Shown here piece after piece: positions 6,540 to 12,053 of a DNA stretch of 15,496 nt. The DNA is from Nitrospirota bacterium (GTDB lineage Bacteria; Nitrospirota; 9FT-COMBO-42-15; HDB-SIOI813), in the NCBI GenBank assembly GCA_016234155.1, contig JACRGZ010000197.1, positions 1-15,496 of the forward strand, given 5' to 3'. Position numbers and translations under genes: made by a program. The notes below the pieces were generated by a model. The model was not told the origin of the DNA, ran no database searches, and saw only the letters and a program-made list of their open reading frames with translations. The first letter of the stretch is position 1. Each line of letters opens with the position of its first letter.

Positions 6540-7018
6540 GGGGTATGAACCTCTGCTCTCTTTTCCATCGTCTCATCATAAATCAAGGCCCTGTTTGGAC
6601 AAGCCTCAACACAGGCGGGTTTAAGTCCGATCTCGAGCCTGTCAATACAGAGGTCACACTTGAAGGCATGTTTATCTTTCACAGTAAGGTTTGGATGGGC
6701 AGCCCCGTAAGGGCATCCCACCACACAACCCCAGCAGCCCACACAACGCCCCTCATCTAAGTAGACTATCCCGTTGTCCAGCCTCTGTATCGCACCGCTT
6801 ATACAGGCATCCATACACCATGGATGCCTGCAGTGCCTGCACATAACTGAAAATGCTACCGGTGACTCTACCTCAACCACTGCATTGGACCTACCGCGCA
6901 GGCCTTCCCTCTTATACGCCTTAACCGGATCCTCACTCCTTGAGTGCGTAGCGACACACGCCACCTCACAGTTATAGCAGGCTATGCAGAAGTCTTCTAT
7001 GATTATAACCTTTTTCAC
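6536..7018 (-). CDS. Polyferredoxin-type 4x[4Fe-4S] protein (HycB/CooF/DmsB-like)
   Basis: An electron-transfer subunit of 160 residues with exactly 16 cysteines in four groups: 11/14/17/21, 60/63/68/72, 92/95/98/102 and 121/124/136/140. This is the pattern of HycB, CooF and DmsB-like proteins carrying four cubane clusters. There is no Tat or Sec signal, so it acts in the cytoplasm. Between the GltB2 gene and the FAD oxidoreductase gene, it should wire NAD(P)H oxidation to the synthase. The start is taken as GTG 7018 (MKKVIIIEDFCIAC), with GAAGGGGG 8 nt upstream. A TTG at 7036 in the same frame would add six residues of repeat sequence. Both the ribosome binding site and the upstream leader derive from the palindromic repeat, which is unusual. 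The gene ends with an ATGA overlap into the FAD protein gene. Confidence 0.92.
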   Translation of the reverse strand: MKKVIIIEDFCIACYNCEVACVATHSRSEDPVKAYKREGLRGRSNAVVEVESPVAFSVMCRHCRHPWCMDACISGAIQRLDNGIVYLDEGRCVGCWGCVVGCPYGAAHPNLTVKDKHAFKCDLCIDRLEIGLKPACVEACPNRALIYDETMEKRAEVHTP

Positions 7019-7026
7019 CTGAAAAT

Positions 7027-7157
7027 CCCCCTTCAAATCCCCCCTTACCCCATAATCCCCCTAAATCCCCCCTTTAAAAAAGGGGGGTAAGTCCCCCTTT
7101 TCTAAAGGGGCTGGGTTCCCGTTGCTGCGAAGCATTGCAACGGGAAGGGGGGGGATT
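7027..7157. repeat. C/G-rich palindromic repeat (LIKGG family) upstream of the ferredoxin gene
   Basis: Three hairpins lie in a row: CCCCCCTTT/AAAGGGGGG (7067-7075/7079-7087), CCCCTTT/AAAGGGG (7094-7100/7104-7110) and TTCCCGTTGC/GCAACGGGAA (7116-7125/7137-7146). The last is almost identical to 10343-10371 inside waaA. On the minus strand a 34-codon frame (7165-7061) reads PPLPVAMLRSNG and PPFFKGG, the same peptide that waaA carries. The repeat end next to the ferredoxin gene is GAAGGGGGATTTTCAG. Confidence 0.8.
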
Positions 7158-7165
7158 ATTTTCAT

Positions 7166-7173
7166 CCTCCTTT
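7166..7173 (-). promoter_or_regulatory. Stranded Shine-Dalgarno upstream of the ferredoxin gene
   Basis: A perfect AAAGGAGG is followed by ATGAAAATAATC and then by repeat sequence. The ferredoxin gene starts about 150 bp further on as GTGAAAAAGG. The arrangement copies that at the end of gltB1. I infer that this was the native binding site for the ferredoxin gene before the repeat arrived. Confidence 0.45.
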
Positions 7174-7201
7174 GTGAGCCTGCGGCTCATGGCTGTTCAC
7201 C

Positions 7202-7311
7202 TGAAAATACTTTTGAAACCAGGGTCAGGGGTCAAGGGTCAAGGTGGATGGACATGACCCATGACCCTACATTTCCATTCCGCACTCCACATTCCGCATT
7301 CCGCACTTGAT
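7202..7311. repeat. Degenerate repeat stretch after gltB2
   Basis: TGAAAATACTTTTGAAACC, then AGGGTCAGGGGTCAAGGGTC, are a diverged copy of the sequence at 8858-8898. After an inverted GACATGACCCATGACC part come short tandem ATTCCGCACT-like units (7276-7307). Just outside it, TGAGCC/GGCTCA (7175-7180/7184-7189) is a small palindrome. No coding potential was seen. Confidence 0.6.
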
Positions 7312-7312
7312 A

Positions 7313-8839
7313 TCACTCCCCTGCCGGAAGCACCCCAAGTATCTCACTCTCCTTTTCTGTCAGCCCAATACTCCGCAATCTAAGCCTATTCCCCTTAAGT
7401 GACTCAATTGAATTAATACCCATCGCACCGAGCATCTCTTTCATTTCGTGAGACCATCCTCTTACAAGATTATAAAGCTGTTCTGAGGCTATATCCGGAT
7501 TCTGTCTCCTTGCCAGCCTTGGGTCATTGGTTGTAATACCCCATGCACACCGTCCGGTATTGCAGGTCTGGCAGAGCGTACATCCTACTGCTAACATTGC
7601 TGCCGTAGCAATATATATTGCATCAGCGCCGAGGGCAATGATCTTTATAACGTCGGCGCTGCTCCTGATGCCGCCTGTTGCTACGATGGAGACCTCATTC
7701 CTGATCCCCTCCGCCCGAAGCCTTCTGTCTACCGCAGCTATAGCAACCTCCACAGGTATGCCAATATGGTCTCTCACTGACTTTGGGGCTGCCCCTGTCC
7801 CGCCCCTGAAGCCGTCAATTACTATAACATCAGCGCCTGCCCTTGCTATCCCGCTCGCTATAGCGGCCACATTGTGTACCGCCGCAATCTTCACAAAGAC
7901 AGGCTTTTCATACCGTGTCGTCTCTTTTATCGCATAAATAAGCTGTCTTAGATCTTCTATGGAGTAAATATCGTGATGCGGGGCCGGAGATATGGCGTCA
8001 GAGCCCGGTGGTATCATCCTCGTCTCTGCTATATCAGGATTAACCTTTTCCCCTGGAAGGTGTCCGCCTATCCCAGGCTTTGCCCCCTGACCAATCTTTA
8101 TCTCTGCCGCTGCAGCCACTTTCAGGTAATCCCTGCTAACACCAAAACGGCCTGATGCAACCTGCACAATCCCGCTGTTCACATAAGGATAAAGCCTTTT
8201 ATGGAGGCCGCCTTCCCCTGTATTCCAGTAAGTGCCGAGCCGGACCGCTGCCCTTGCCATAGACTCCTGAAAGTTCAGGTTTATAGCCCCATAAGACATG
8301 GCTGAGAACATGATTGGTGTTTCAAGCTGGAGTTGCGGTGCAAGCCTTGTCTTAAGGGTGATATTCCCCCCTTCTGCTTCAGCAAGCTCTATCTTCTGCA
8401 CCTTTCTGCCAAGAAAGGTGCGCAGCTCCATCGGCTCCCTTAACGGATCAATAGAGGGGTTTGTTACCTGGCATGCATCAAGGAGGAGATGGTCGAAAGA
8501 TACCCGGTAGGGTTTATCGTTCCCTATGCCCGTGATAATAATGCTTCCTGTATTCGCCTGGAGGTAGGCATCCATGACAAGGTCCCACTTCCAGCTTTGA
8601 TGCTCGTATGGTCTTGATGGATTAGGGATGATCTTGAGTGCATCTGTAGGACACATCGCCTCGCAGCGTTTACAACCAACACATGCCTCATGCTTATTCC
8701 AGAGCATGTCAAGCTCTTCGTCATAGAATGTGGCATCATATGAGCACTGCTCGACACATCCTAAACAGCGCACACATCTATAATCATCCCTCTGGACTAT
8801 ATATGGATAATATTGTATCTGCGGTTTCTTAAAAAGCAT
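7313..8839 (-). CDS. Glutamate synthase FMN/Fe-S subunit with N-terminal 2x[4Fe-4S] (GltB2, archaeal-type)
   Basis: The synthase core makes glutamate from 2-oxoglutarate, ammonia and electrons. Of 508 residues, 20-65 form a bacterial-type ferredoxin domain with cysteines 22/25/28/32 and 53/56/59/63. From about 175 comes the FMN barrel: SAMSYGAIN, TGEGG (207-211), KIGQGAKPGIGGHLPG (248-263), ISPAPHHDIYSIEDL (283-297), DGFRGGTGAAP (342-352) and VATGGIRSS (386-394). The CTLCQTCNTGRCAWG segment (420-434) holds the 3Fe-4S cysteines. The ferredoxin fusion marks the archaeal-type enzyme rather than the long bacterial GltB. The start chosen is ATG 8839, with AGAGGTAAAG upstream. An upstream TTG at 8887 would add 16 residues encoded by repeat. 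It is the first gene of the operon behind the promoter at 9122-9150. Its last 29 bp occur again at 9015-9043. Confidence 0.95.
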   Translation of the reverse strand: MLFKKPQIQYYPYIVQRDDYRCVRCLGCVEQCSYDATFYDEELDMLWNKHEACVGCKRCEAMCPTDALKIIPNPSRPYEHQSWKWDLVMDAYLQANTGSIIITGIGNDKPYRVSFDHLLLDACQVTNPSIDPLREPMELRTFLGRKVQKIELAEAEGGNITLKTRLAPQLQLETPIMFSAMSYGAINLNFQESMARAAVRLGTYWNTGEGGLHKRLYPYVNSGIVQVASGRFGVSRDYLKVAAAAEIKIGQGAKPGIGGHLPGEKVNPDIAETRMIPPGSDAISPAPHHDIYSIEDLRQLIYAIKETTRYEKPVFVKIAAVHNVAAIASGIARAGADVIVIDGFRGGTGAAPKSVRDHIGIPVEVAIAAVDRRLRAEGIRNEVSIVATGGIRSSADVIKIIALGADAIYIATAAMLAVGCTLCQTCNTGRCAWGITTNDPRLARRQNPDIASEQLYNLVRGWSHEMKEMLGAMGINSIESLKGNRLRLRSIGLTEKESEILGVLPAGE

Positions 8840-8870
8840 TACGACATCTTTACCTCTTGAAAATACCTTT

Positions 8871-9015
8871 TGAAAATCAGGGTTCAAGGGGTCAAGTGTA
8901 GATAGAAAATCCCGTGAAACATGTCCGTTATTTTTCTAACTTCTTGATTCTTACTTCTTACTTCTATCTGGACCCCTTGAATCCTCGACCCCTTGAACCC
9001 TTTATTTGATTTTCA
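8871..9015. repeat. Composite palindromic repeat upstream of gltB2 (145 bp)
   Basis: Bounded by TGAAAATC (8871-8878) and its inverse GATTTTCA (9008-9015). Inside are AGGGTTCAAGGGGTCAAG (8879-8896) and, inverted, CCCCTTGAATCC and CCCCTTGAACCC (8972-9002). The centre holds TTACTTCTTACTTCTATC-like units of the family seen at 4010-4100. It fills nearly half of the 307-bp gene-free stretch between waaA and gltB2 and would sit in the gltB2 5' leader. Confidence 0.75.
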
Positions 9016-9043
9016 TCACTCCCCTGCCGGAAGCGCCCCAAGT
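9016..9043 (-). pseudogene. Remnant copy of the gltB2 3' end
   Basis: The sequence 9015-9043 matches 7312-7340, the last codons and stop of gltB2, at 28 of 29 positions. In the same frame it reads LGALPAGE and stop, against LGVLPAGE and stop in gltB2. Upstream of it the frame runs straight into an unrelated palindrome (9051-9095). It is most simply the leftover tail of a second gltB2-like copy lost by deletion, or a small duplicated patch. A chance match of this length is not credible. Confidence 0.6.
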
Positions 9044-9050
9044 CGATAGG

Positions 9051-9095
9051 CGGGACATTTTTCGCTTCGCTCAATGCAAGCACTGCCTTGTCCCG
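9051..9095. repeat. CGGGACA palindrome in the gltB2 leader
   Basis: CGGGACA (9051-9057) pairs with TGTCCCG (9089-9095); between them is TTTTTCGCTTCGCTC and AATGCAAGCACTG. On the minus strand no T-run follows directly, so it is not a clear terminator. It has the look of an interspersed palindromic unit and joins directly to the gltB2 remnant. Confidence 0.5.
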
Positions 9096-9121
9096 ACTAT
9101 TTTCAACTTATTGGGTTATTC

Positions 9122-9150
9122 AGTATAACAGTCTATGCATGAAATTTCAA
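9122..9150 (-). promoter_or_regulatory. Sigma70-type promoter for the glutamate synthase operon
   Basis: TTGAAA (9150-9145) is separated by exactly 17 nt from TATACT (9127-9122) on the minus strand, with five of six matches in each box. The -35 box contains the TGA stop of waaA, so the promoter starts at the very end of that gene. Transcripts would begin near 9115 and carry a leader of about 275 nt holding the palindrome, the gltB2 remnant and the composite repeat. This is the best promoter-like sequence I found in the window. Confidence 0.55.
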
Positions 9151-10502
9151 CAGGTGGTTAGAAATTTTCCCACTATAGCAAGGTTTCGTTCCACGGCGCC
9201 TCTGTTTTTTATTATTATCCGGTAGCCTTTCTCCCCCATCTCCTTCGGCTTACCGCTGTCGTTCAGAAGTACCTTCAACATCCTTGTAAGATCCTCACCC
9301 TTTTCAACCATCATCCCCGCGCCGCCCGATAGTATCTCCTCTGTTATCTGCTGGAAATTGAACATATGTTCCCCAAAGATTACAGGCTTTTTATAGTACA
9401 TGGCCTCAAGGGGGTTTTGGCCGCCGTGTGGGACAAAGCTTCCTCCGATTATTACAATAGTGGCCAGGATATACAGCGTGGATAGTTCACCAATTGTATC
9501 AACTACTATTATGGGGGGTAGGGGGTAGGCGGTATGGGGTAGGGAAGTATCTCTTCCTGAGTCTGTAAGTTCAGTTCTTCTTATTGCTTTAAACCCGGCA
9601 TTCTCAATTAACTTTTCTATATCACCCGCCCTCTCTGTGTGCCGTGGCACAATTATCAGCCTGATCTTCTTGTCATCTTTAAGACATTCCTTGTAAGAAA
9701 TTAAAATTATCTCATCCTCACCAGGATGGGTGCTTCCTGCTACTATTACCTTATCTCCCTCGTTTATGCCAAATAATCTCATCTTATTTAAAACCGCATC
9801 TTCACCCATCTCAACAAACTTTTGGTCATATTTCATATTACCGGTAACTCTAACAGCCTTCTCAGATACTCCTATTTCTCTGATCCTCCTTGCATCCTCT
9901 TCGCTCTGCATGCAAAACAGGTCAATATTCGAAAGGACTTTCCTCATAAAAGGCCTGACTTTGCTGTAGCCCTTAAATGAACTAGGGGAGATCCTGCCAT
10001 TGATTATGATTGTCTTTGCCCCCGAGAGTTTGACCTGCCGCAGAAAATTTGGCCATAGCTCAGTCTCTACAGATATATAGATGTCCGGTTGAATCCTGTT
10101 TACAAACCTCTTCACAGACCATGGCAGATCAAAGGGAAAGTATACTACATGGTCAATCTCAGGGAGCCTCTTGTGTGCCACCTCATTGCCGGTCGGTGTT
10201 ACCGTAGATAAGACAATTCTCATCTCCGGATGCCTCCGCTTAAGCTCGTTGATAAAAGGGACGGCAACAATCACCTCACCTACTGAGACTGCGTGGATAT
10301 GGATAAGCCCCCCCTTCCCCCCCTTTATTAAAGGGGTAGGGCTCCCGTTGCTGCGGAGCCTTGCAACGGGAAGGGGGGGATTAGGGAAAAGCTTTCCCAA
10401 AAAACCCTTCCTGTGCTTCTCCTTTGCCAGAACCTTAAAAAGCCAGAAGGGAAAGGTGAGTATTAAAAGAGATATAAGTAAAAAATTGTAAATAAGATAC
10501 AT
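9147..10502 (-). CDS. waaA: 3-deoxy-D-manno-octulosonic acid (Kdo) transferase
   Basis: Transfers Kdo from CMP-Kdo to lipid A precursor at the inner membrane; its presence indicates an LPS-bearing outer membrane. The 451-residue product has an N-terminal membrane anchor (about 1-24), then HIHAVSVGE (68-76) with the catalytic-type Glu76. PDIYISVETELWPNF (139-153), GRISPSS (169-175), AGSTHPGE (255-262), VPRHTER (285-291), DTIGEL (335-340), GGSFVPHGGQNPLE (353-366) and FGEHMFNF (376-383) are all family motifs of a GT-B glycosyltransferase. Two segments do not belong to the family. Residues about 40-65 (PPLPVARLRSNG then PLIKGGKGG) and about 316-330 (LPHTAYPLPP) are encoded by repeats but leave the frame intact. 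The start is ATG 10502 (MYLIYNFLLI); a TTG at 10520 is in repeat sequence. There is no clear ribosome binding site, and the next gene upstream ends 93 bp away. Confidence 0.95.
   Translation of the reverse strand: MYLIYNFLLISLLILTFPFWLFKVLAKEKHRKGFLGKLFPNPPLPVARLRSNGSPTPLIKGGKGGLIHIHAVSVGEVIVAVPFINELKRRHPEMRIVLSTVTPTGNEVAHKRLPEIDHVVYFPFDLPWSVKRFVNRIQPDIYISVETELWPNFLRQVKLSGAKTIIINGRISPSSFKGYSKVRPFMRKVLSNIDLFCMQSEEDARRIREIGVSEKAVRVTGNMKYDQKFVEMGEDAVLNKMRLFGINEGDKVIVAGSTHPGEDEIILISYKECLKDDKKIRLIIVPRHTERAGDIEKLIENAGFKAIRRTELTDSGRDTSLPHTAYPLPPIIVVDTIGELSTLYILATIVIIGGSFVPHGGQNPLEAMYYKKPVIFGEHMFNFQQITEEILSGGAGMMVEKGEDLTRMLKVLLNDSGKPKEMGEKGYRIIIKNRGAVERNLAIVGKFLTTC
9512..9545. repeat. GGGGTAGGG-type repeat inside waaA
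   Basis: The plus strand carries G-runs of 6, 5, 2, 2, 4 and 3 separated by TA, C or TAT. On the coding strand this reads LPHTAYPLPP, inserted just before the conserved VVDTIGEL segment. The tandem CTACCCC pattern is low in complexity and out of character with the gene around it. The G-runs could form a quadruplex. Confidence 0.55.
10306..10383. repeat. C/G-rich palindromic repeat (LIKGG family) inserted in frame in waaA
   Basis: CCCCTTT/AAAGGGG near 10318-10335 and TCCCGTTGC/GCAACGGGA (10343-10351/10363-10371) are the hairpins. The stretch 10336-10383 is nearly identical to 7111-7157, which is intergenic. It encodes about 26 residues between the membrane anchor and the HIHAVSVGE motif of WaaA, and both reading frame and catalytic core are preserved. 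Confidence 0.8.
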
Positions 10503-10511
10503 ATGAAAATT

Positions 10512-10586
10512 AGGGTTCAAGGGGTCGAGGGTTCGAGTAAATTAATATCACTTGACCCCTTGAATCCTTGACCCCTTGACCCCTTA
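10512..10586. repeat. TTCAAGGGGTC-type repeat between the acyltransferase gene and waaA
   Basis: AGGGTTCAAGGGGTCGAGG on the waaA side faces inverted CTTGACCCCTTGAATCC and CTTGACCCCTTGACCCC. It begins 10 bp upstream of the waaA ATG, following ATATGAAAATT. It has the orientation and position of the copies before obgE, gltB2 and rdgB. Confidence 0.75.
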
Positions 10587-10595
10587 CCAATAAAT

Positions 10596-11216
10596 TTAGG
10601 ATTTAGAATTTTTAAAATAAGTATCCGCCCTCTCGGTTATCTCCATGAGCCTCTTCTCAAGCTCCACCCTCTTTTCCTCTGTCTCTTCTTCAGATGAATC
10701 TCTTGAAACATATACAGGCTCTCCGTATATAACTGCCACACGGGTAAATGGGTAGGGTATTATAAACCTGTCCCAGCTCTTCAAAACAATAGCATTCTTT
10801 GCGCCGCATGTAACAGGCAAGATTGGCACATTACTGAGCTTTGCAAGATGGAGTATACCTTTCTGCACCTTAAAGGCAGGCCCCCGTGAGCCATCTACTG
10901 TTATGAACACAGACCCTTTTTCTCTAACAACCCTTATCATCTCCCTATACGCCTTTCCACCCCCCTTAAATGAAGAACCCCTGATAGTCCTGAACCCAAA
11001 TAGCCTCAATATCCCGGCGATTATCTCCCCATCAATGCTTGGACTGACAAGGGTGTAGAATCTTCGTTGCGACCGGAAAAAATATGACAGGAAAAATATC
11101 CGTCCGTGCCATAAGGCATAAACAGGTCTTATGCCCCTATCAGTGAGGGATTGCTCTATCTCCCACCCCACCACCTCCTTTCTATAAGTTATGCCGAAGA
11201 GGGATATAATGACCAC
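10596..11216 (-). CDS. DUF374 lysophospholipid acyltransferase family protein
   Basis: Members of this family are LPLAT-fold acyltransferase homologues often found with LPS genes, and the neighbour here is waaA. A role in acylating lipid A or a related lipid is plausible but unproven. The 206-residue product shows ALWHGRIFFL (34-43, His37), SPSIDGEIIAGILRLFGF (58-75), RGSSFKGGGKA (79-89), TVDGSRGPAFKVQKG (106-120) and SWDRFIIPYPFTRV (147-160), all family hallmarks. GTG 11216 is the first standard start, but it has no ribosome binding site. The open frame continues upstream to 11273 without ATG, GTG or TTG and reads like the family N-terminus (IKELICKYIIPPIG). The true start may therefore be non-standard or lost, and the protein is about 19 residues longer than drawn. 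It lies just after rdgB. Confidence 0.85.
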   Translation of the reverse strand: MVIISLFGITYRKEVVGWEIEQSLTDRGIRPVYALWHGRIFFLSYFFRSQRRFYTLVSPSIDGEIIAGILRLFGFRTIRGSSFKGGGKAYREMIRVVREKGSVFITVDGSRGPAFKVQKGILHLAKLSNVPILPVTCGAKNAIVLKSWDRFIIPYPFTRVAVIYGEPVYVSRDSSEEETEEKRVELEKRLMEITERADTYFKNSKS

Positions 11217-11280
11217 ACCGATAGGCGGGATTATATATTTGCAGATTAATTCTTTTATTATTTTTAATTCCCCTTACTCC

Positions 11281-11943
11281 CTACAATTTGAAACCCCCTT
11301 TGCCCCCCTTTATTAAAGGAGGGGGGGGGGGATTTATATTAGTTAATTTCTTAAGGAGGTTATAGAGCTTTCCAATTGCGATGGCCCGGTGGCTTATCTT
11401 ATTTTTTATATCACCACCAAGCTCGGCAAATGTCTTACCATATTCAGGAACAATAAATAGAGGGTCATAGCCAAAACCGGATGTGCCTCTCTCTTCTGTG
11501 GTGATATAACCACGACATTCCCCTTCTACCAGCCTTACCTCTCCATCTGGAGAGGCAAGGGCTATTACACAGACAAATCTTGCAGTCCTTTCTTCTTGTG
11601 GGACACCCTGAAGCAGCATAAGAAGCTTTTTGATATTCTCCTGATCTCTTGCGCCTTTACCTGCAAAACGTGCTGAATGCACACCAGGCGCACCACCCAG
11701 TGCATCCACCTCAAGCCCTGAATCATCAGCAATGGCAAAATGTCCAGTGAGCCGGGCAACTGTTACAGCCTTCTTTAGTGCGTTTTCGGGAAATGTAGCG
11801 CCATCTTCTGTAATCTCAGGAAGATCAGGATAAGAAAGGAGTGTTTCTATCTCTACCTCCCCCTTGATGTCAGAATTGCTTAGTATAGACTGCATCTCCG
11901 CAATCTTACCGGGATTCCTTGTAGCCAGGACTATCTTTAACAT
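11281..11943 (-). CDS. rdgB: XTP/dITP diphosphatase (HAM1/RdgB family)
   Basis: Hydrolyses deaminated purine nucleotides (dITP, XTP, ITP) to monophosphates, keeping them out of DNA and RNA. The 220-residue product has the substrate-binding ATRNPGKIAEM (7-17), TEDGATFPENA (45-55), catalytic IADDSGLEVDALGG (71-84), GVHSARFAG (87-95), GTSGFGYDPLF (153-163) and KNKISHRA (180-187). The family sequence ends near residue 200 (KLYNLLKKL). The remaining 19 residues (NPPPPPLIKGGKGG and so on) are encoded by a palindromic repeat and include an 11-base C tract. ATG 11943 agrees with the family N-terminus, but no ribosome binding site is visible. A TTCAAGGGGTC repeat lies upstream, behind rph; rph-rdgB is a common gene order. 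Confidence 0.96.
   Translation of the reverse strand: MLKIVLATRNPGKIAEMQSILSNSDIKGEVEIETLLSYPDLPEITEDGATFPENALKKAVTVARLTGHFAIADDSGLEVDALGGAPGVHSARFAGKGARDQENIKKLLMLLQGVPQEERTARFVCVIALASPDGEVRLVEGECRGYITTEERGTSGFGYDPLFIVPEYGKTFAELGGDIKNKISHRAIAIGKLYNLLKKLTNINPPPPPLIKGGKGGFKL
11288..11331. repeat. C/G-rich repeat (LIKGG family) forming the 3' end of rdgB
   Basis: CCCCCCTTT and AAAGGAGGG arms around TATT, followed by 11 consecutive G on the plus strand (11321-11331), encode PPPPPLIKGGKGG at the RdgB C-terminus. This is a shorter relative of the unit inside waaA. The homopolymer is a likely site of slippage or of sequencing error. Confidence 0.75.
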
Positions 11944-11962
11944 GAAAGTTATATATAAAAAT

Positions 11963-12050
11963 AGGGTTCAAGGGGTCAAGGATTCAAGGGGTCAAGTGGA
12001 AAAAATTTAAATCACTTGAATCCTCGACCCCTCGACCCCTCGACCCCTTA
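11963..12050. repeat. TTCAAGGGGTC-type repeat between rph and rdgB
   Basis: AGGGTTCAAGGGGTCAAGG, then ATTCAAGGGGTCAAGTG, face inverted CACTTGAATCC and three tandem CTCGACCC units (12023-12048). TCAAGTG/CACTTGA is the inner stem. It begins about 20 bp upstream of the rdgB ATG, in the orientation shared by the other copies. Confidence 0.75.
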
Positions 12051-12053
12051 TTA

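Noticed and set aside
7061..7165. 34-codon frame starting directly after AAAGGAGG, as a small protein gene
   Set aside because: The whole frame is palindromic repeat and gives the same peptide that the repeat gives inside WaaA. The binding site abuts the ATG with no spacing. Better explained as a repeat beside a stranded ribosome binding site.
7014..7208. 13-bp direct repeat TTCACCTGAAAAT (7014-7026 and 7196-7208) as a target-site duplication
   Set aside because: Suggestive by proximity, but about one or two such matches are expected by chance, and the sequence overlaps the recurring TGAAAAT end of the repeats.
8840..8887. TTG start at 8887 for gltB2, and similar in-frame TTG starts at 10520 (waaA), 7036 (ferredoxin gene) and 1652 (obgE)
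   Set aside because: They lie in repeat DNA (mostly CCCCTTGAACCCT-like), have no ribosome binding site and add residues outside the family. Downstream ATG or GTG codons match the expected N-termini.
9044..11230. Shared 12-mer CGATAGGCGGGA at 9044-9055 and 11219-11230
   Set aside because: A 12-base match is expected several times by chance in a window of this size, and the second copy is inside likely coding sequence.
11963..12050. Repeat clusters as a CRISPR array
   Set aside because: Units are short, inverted, directly joined and lack unique spacers of even length; no cas gene is present.
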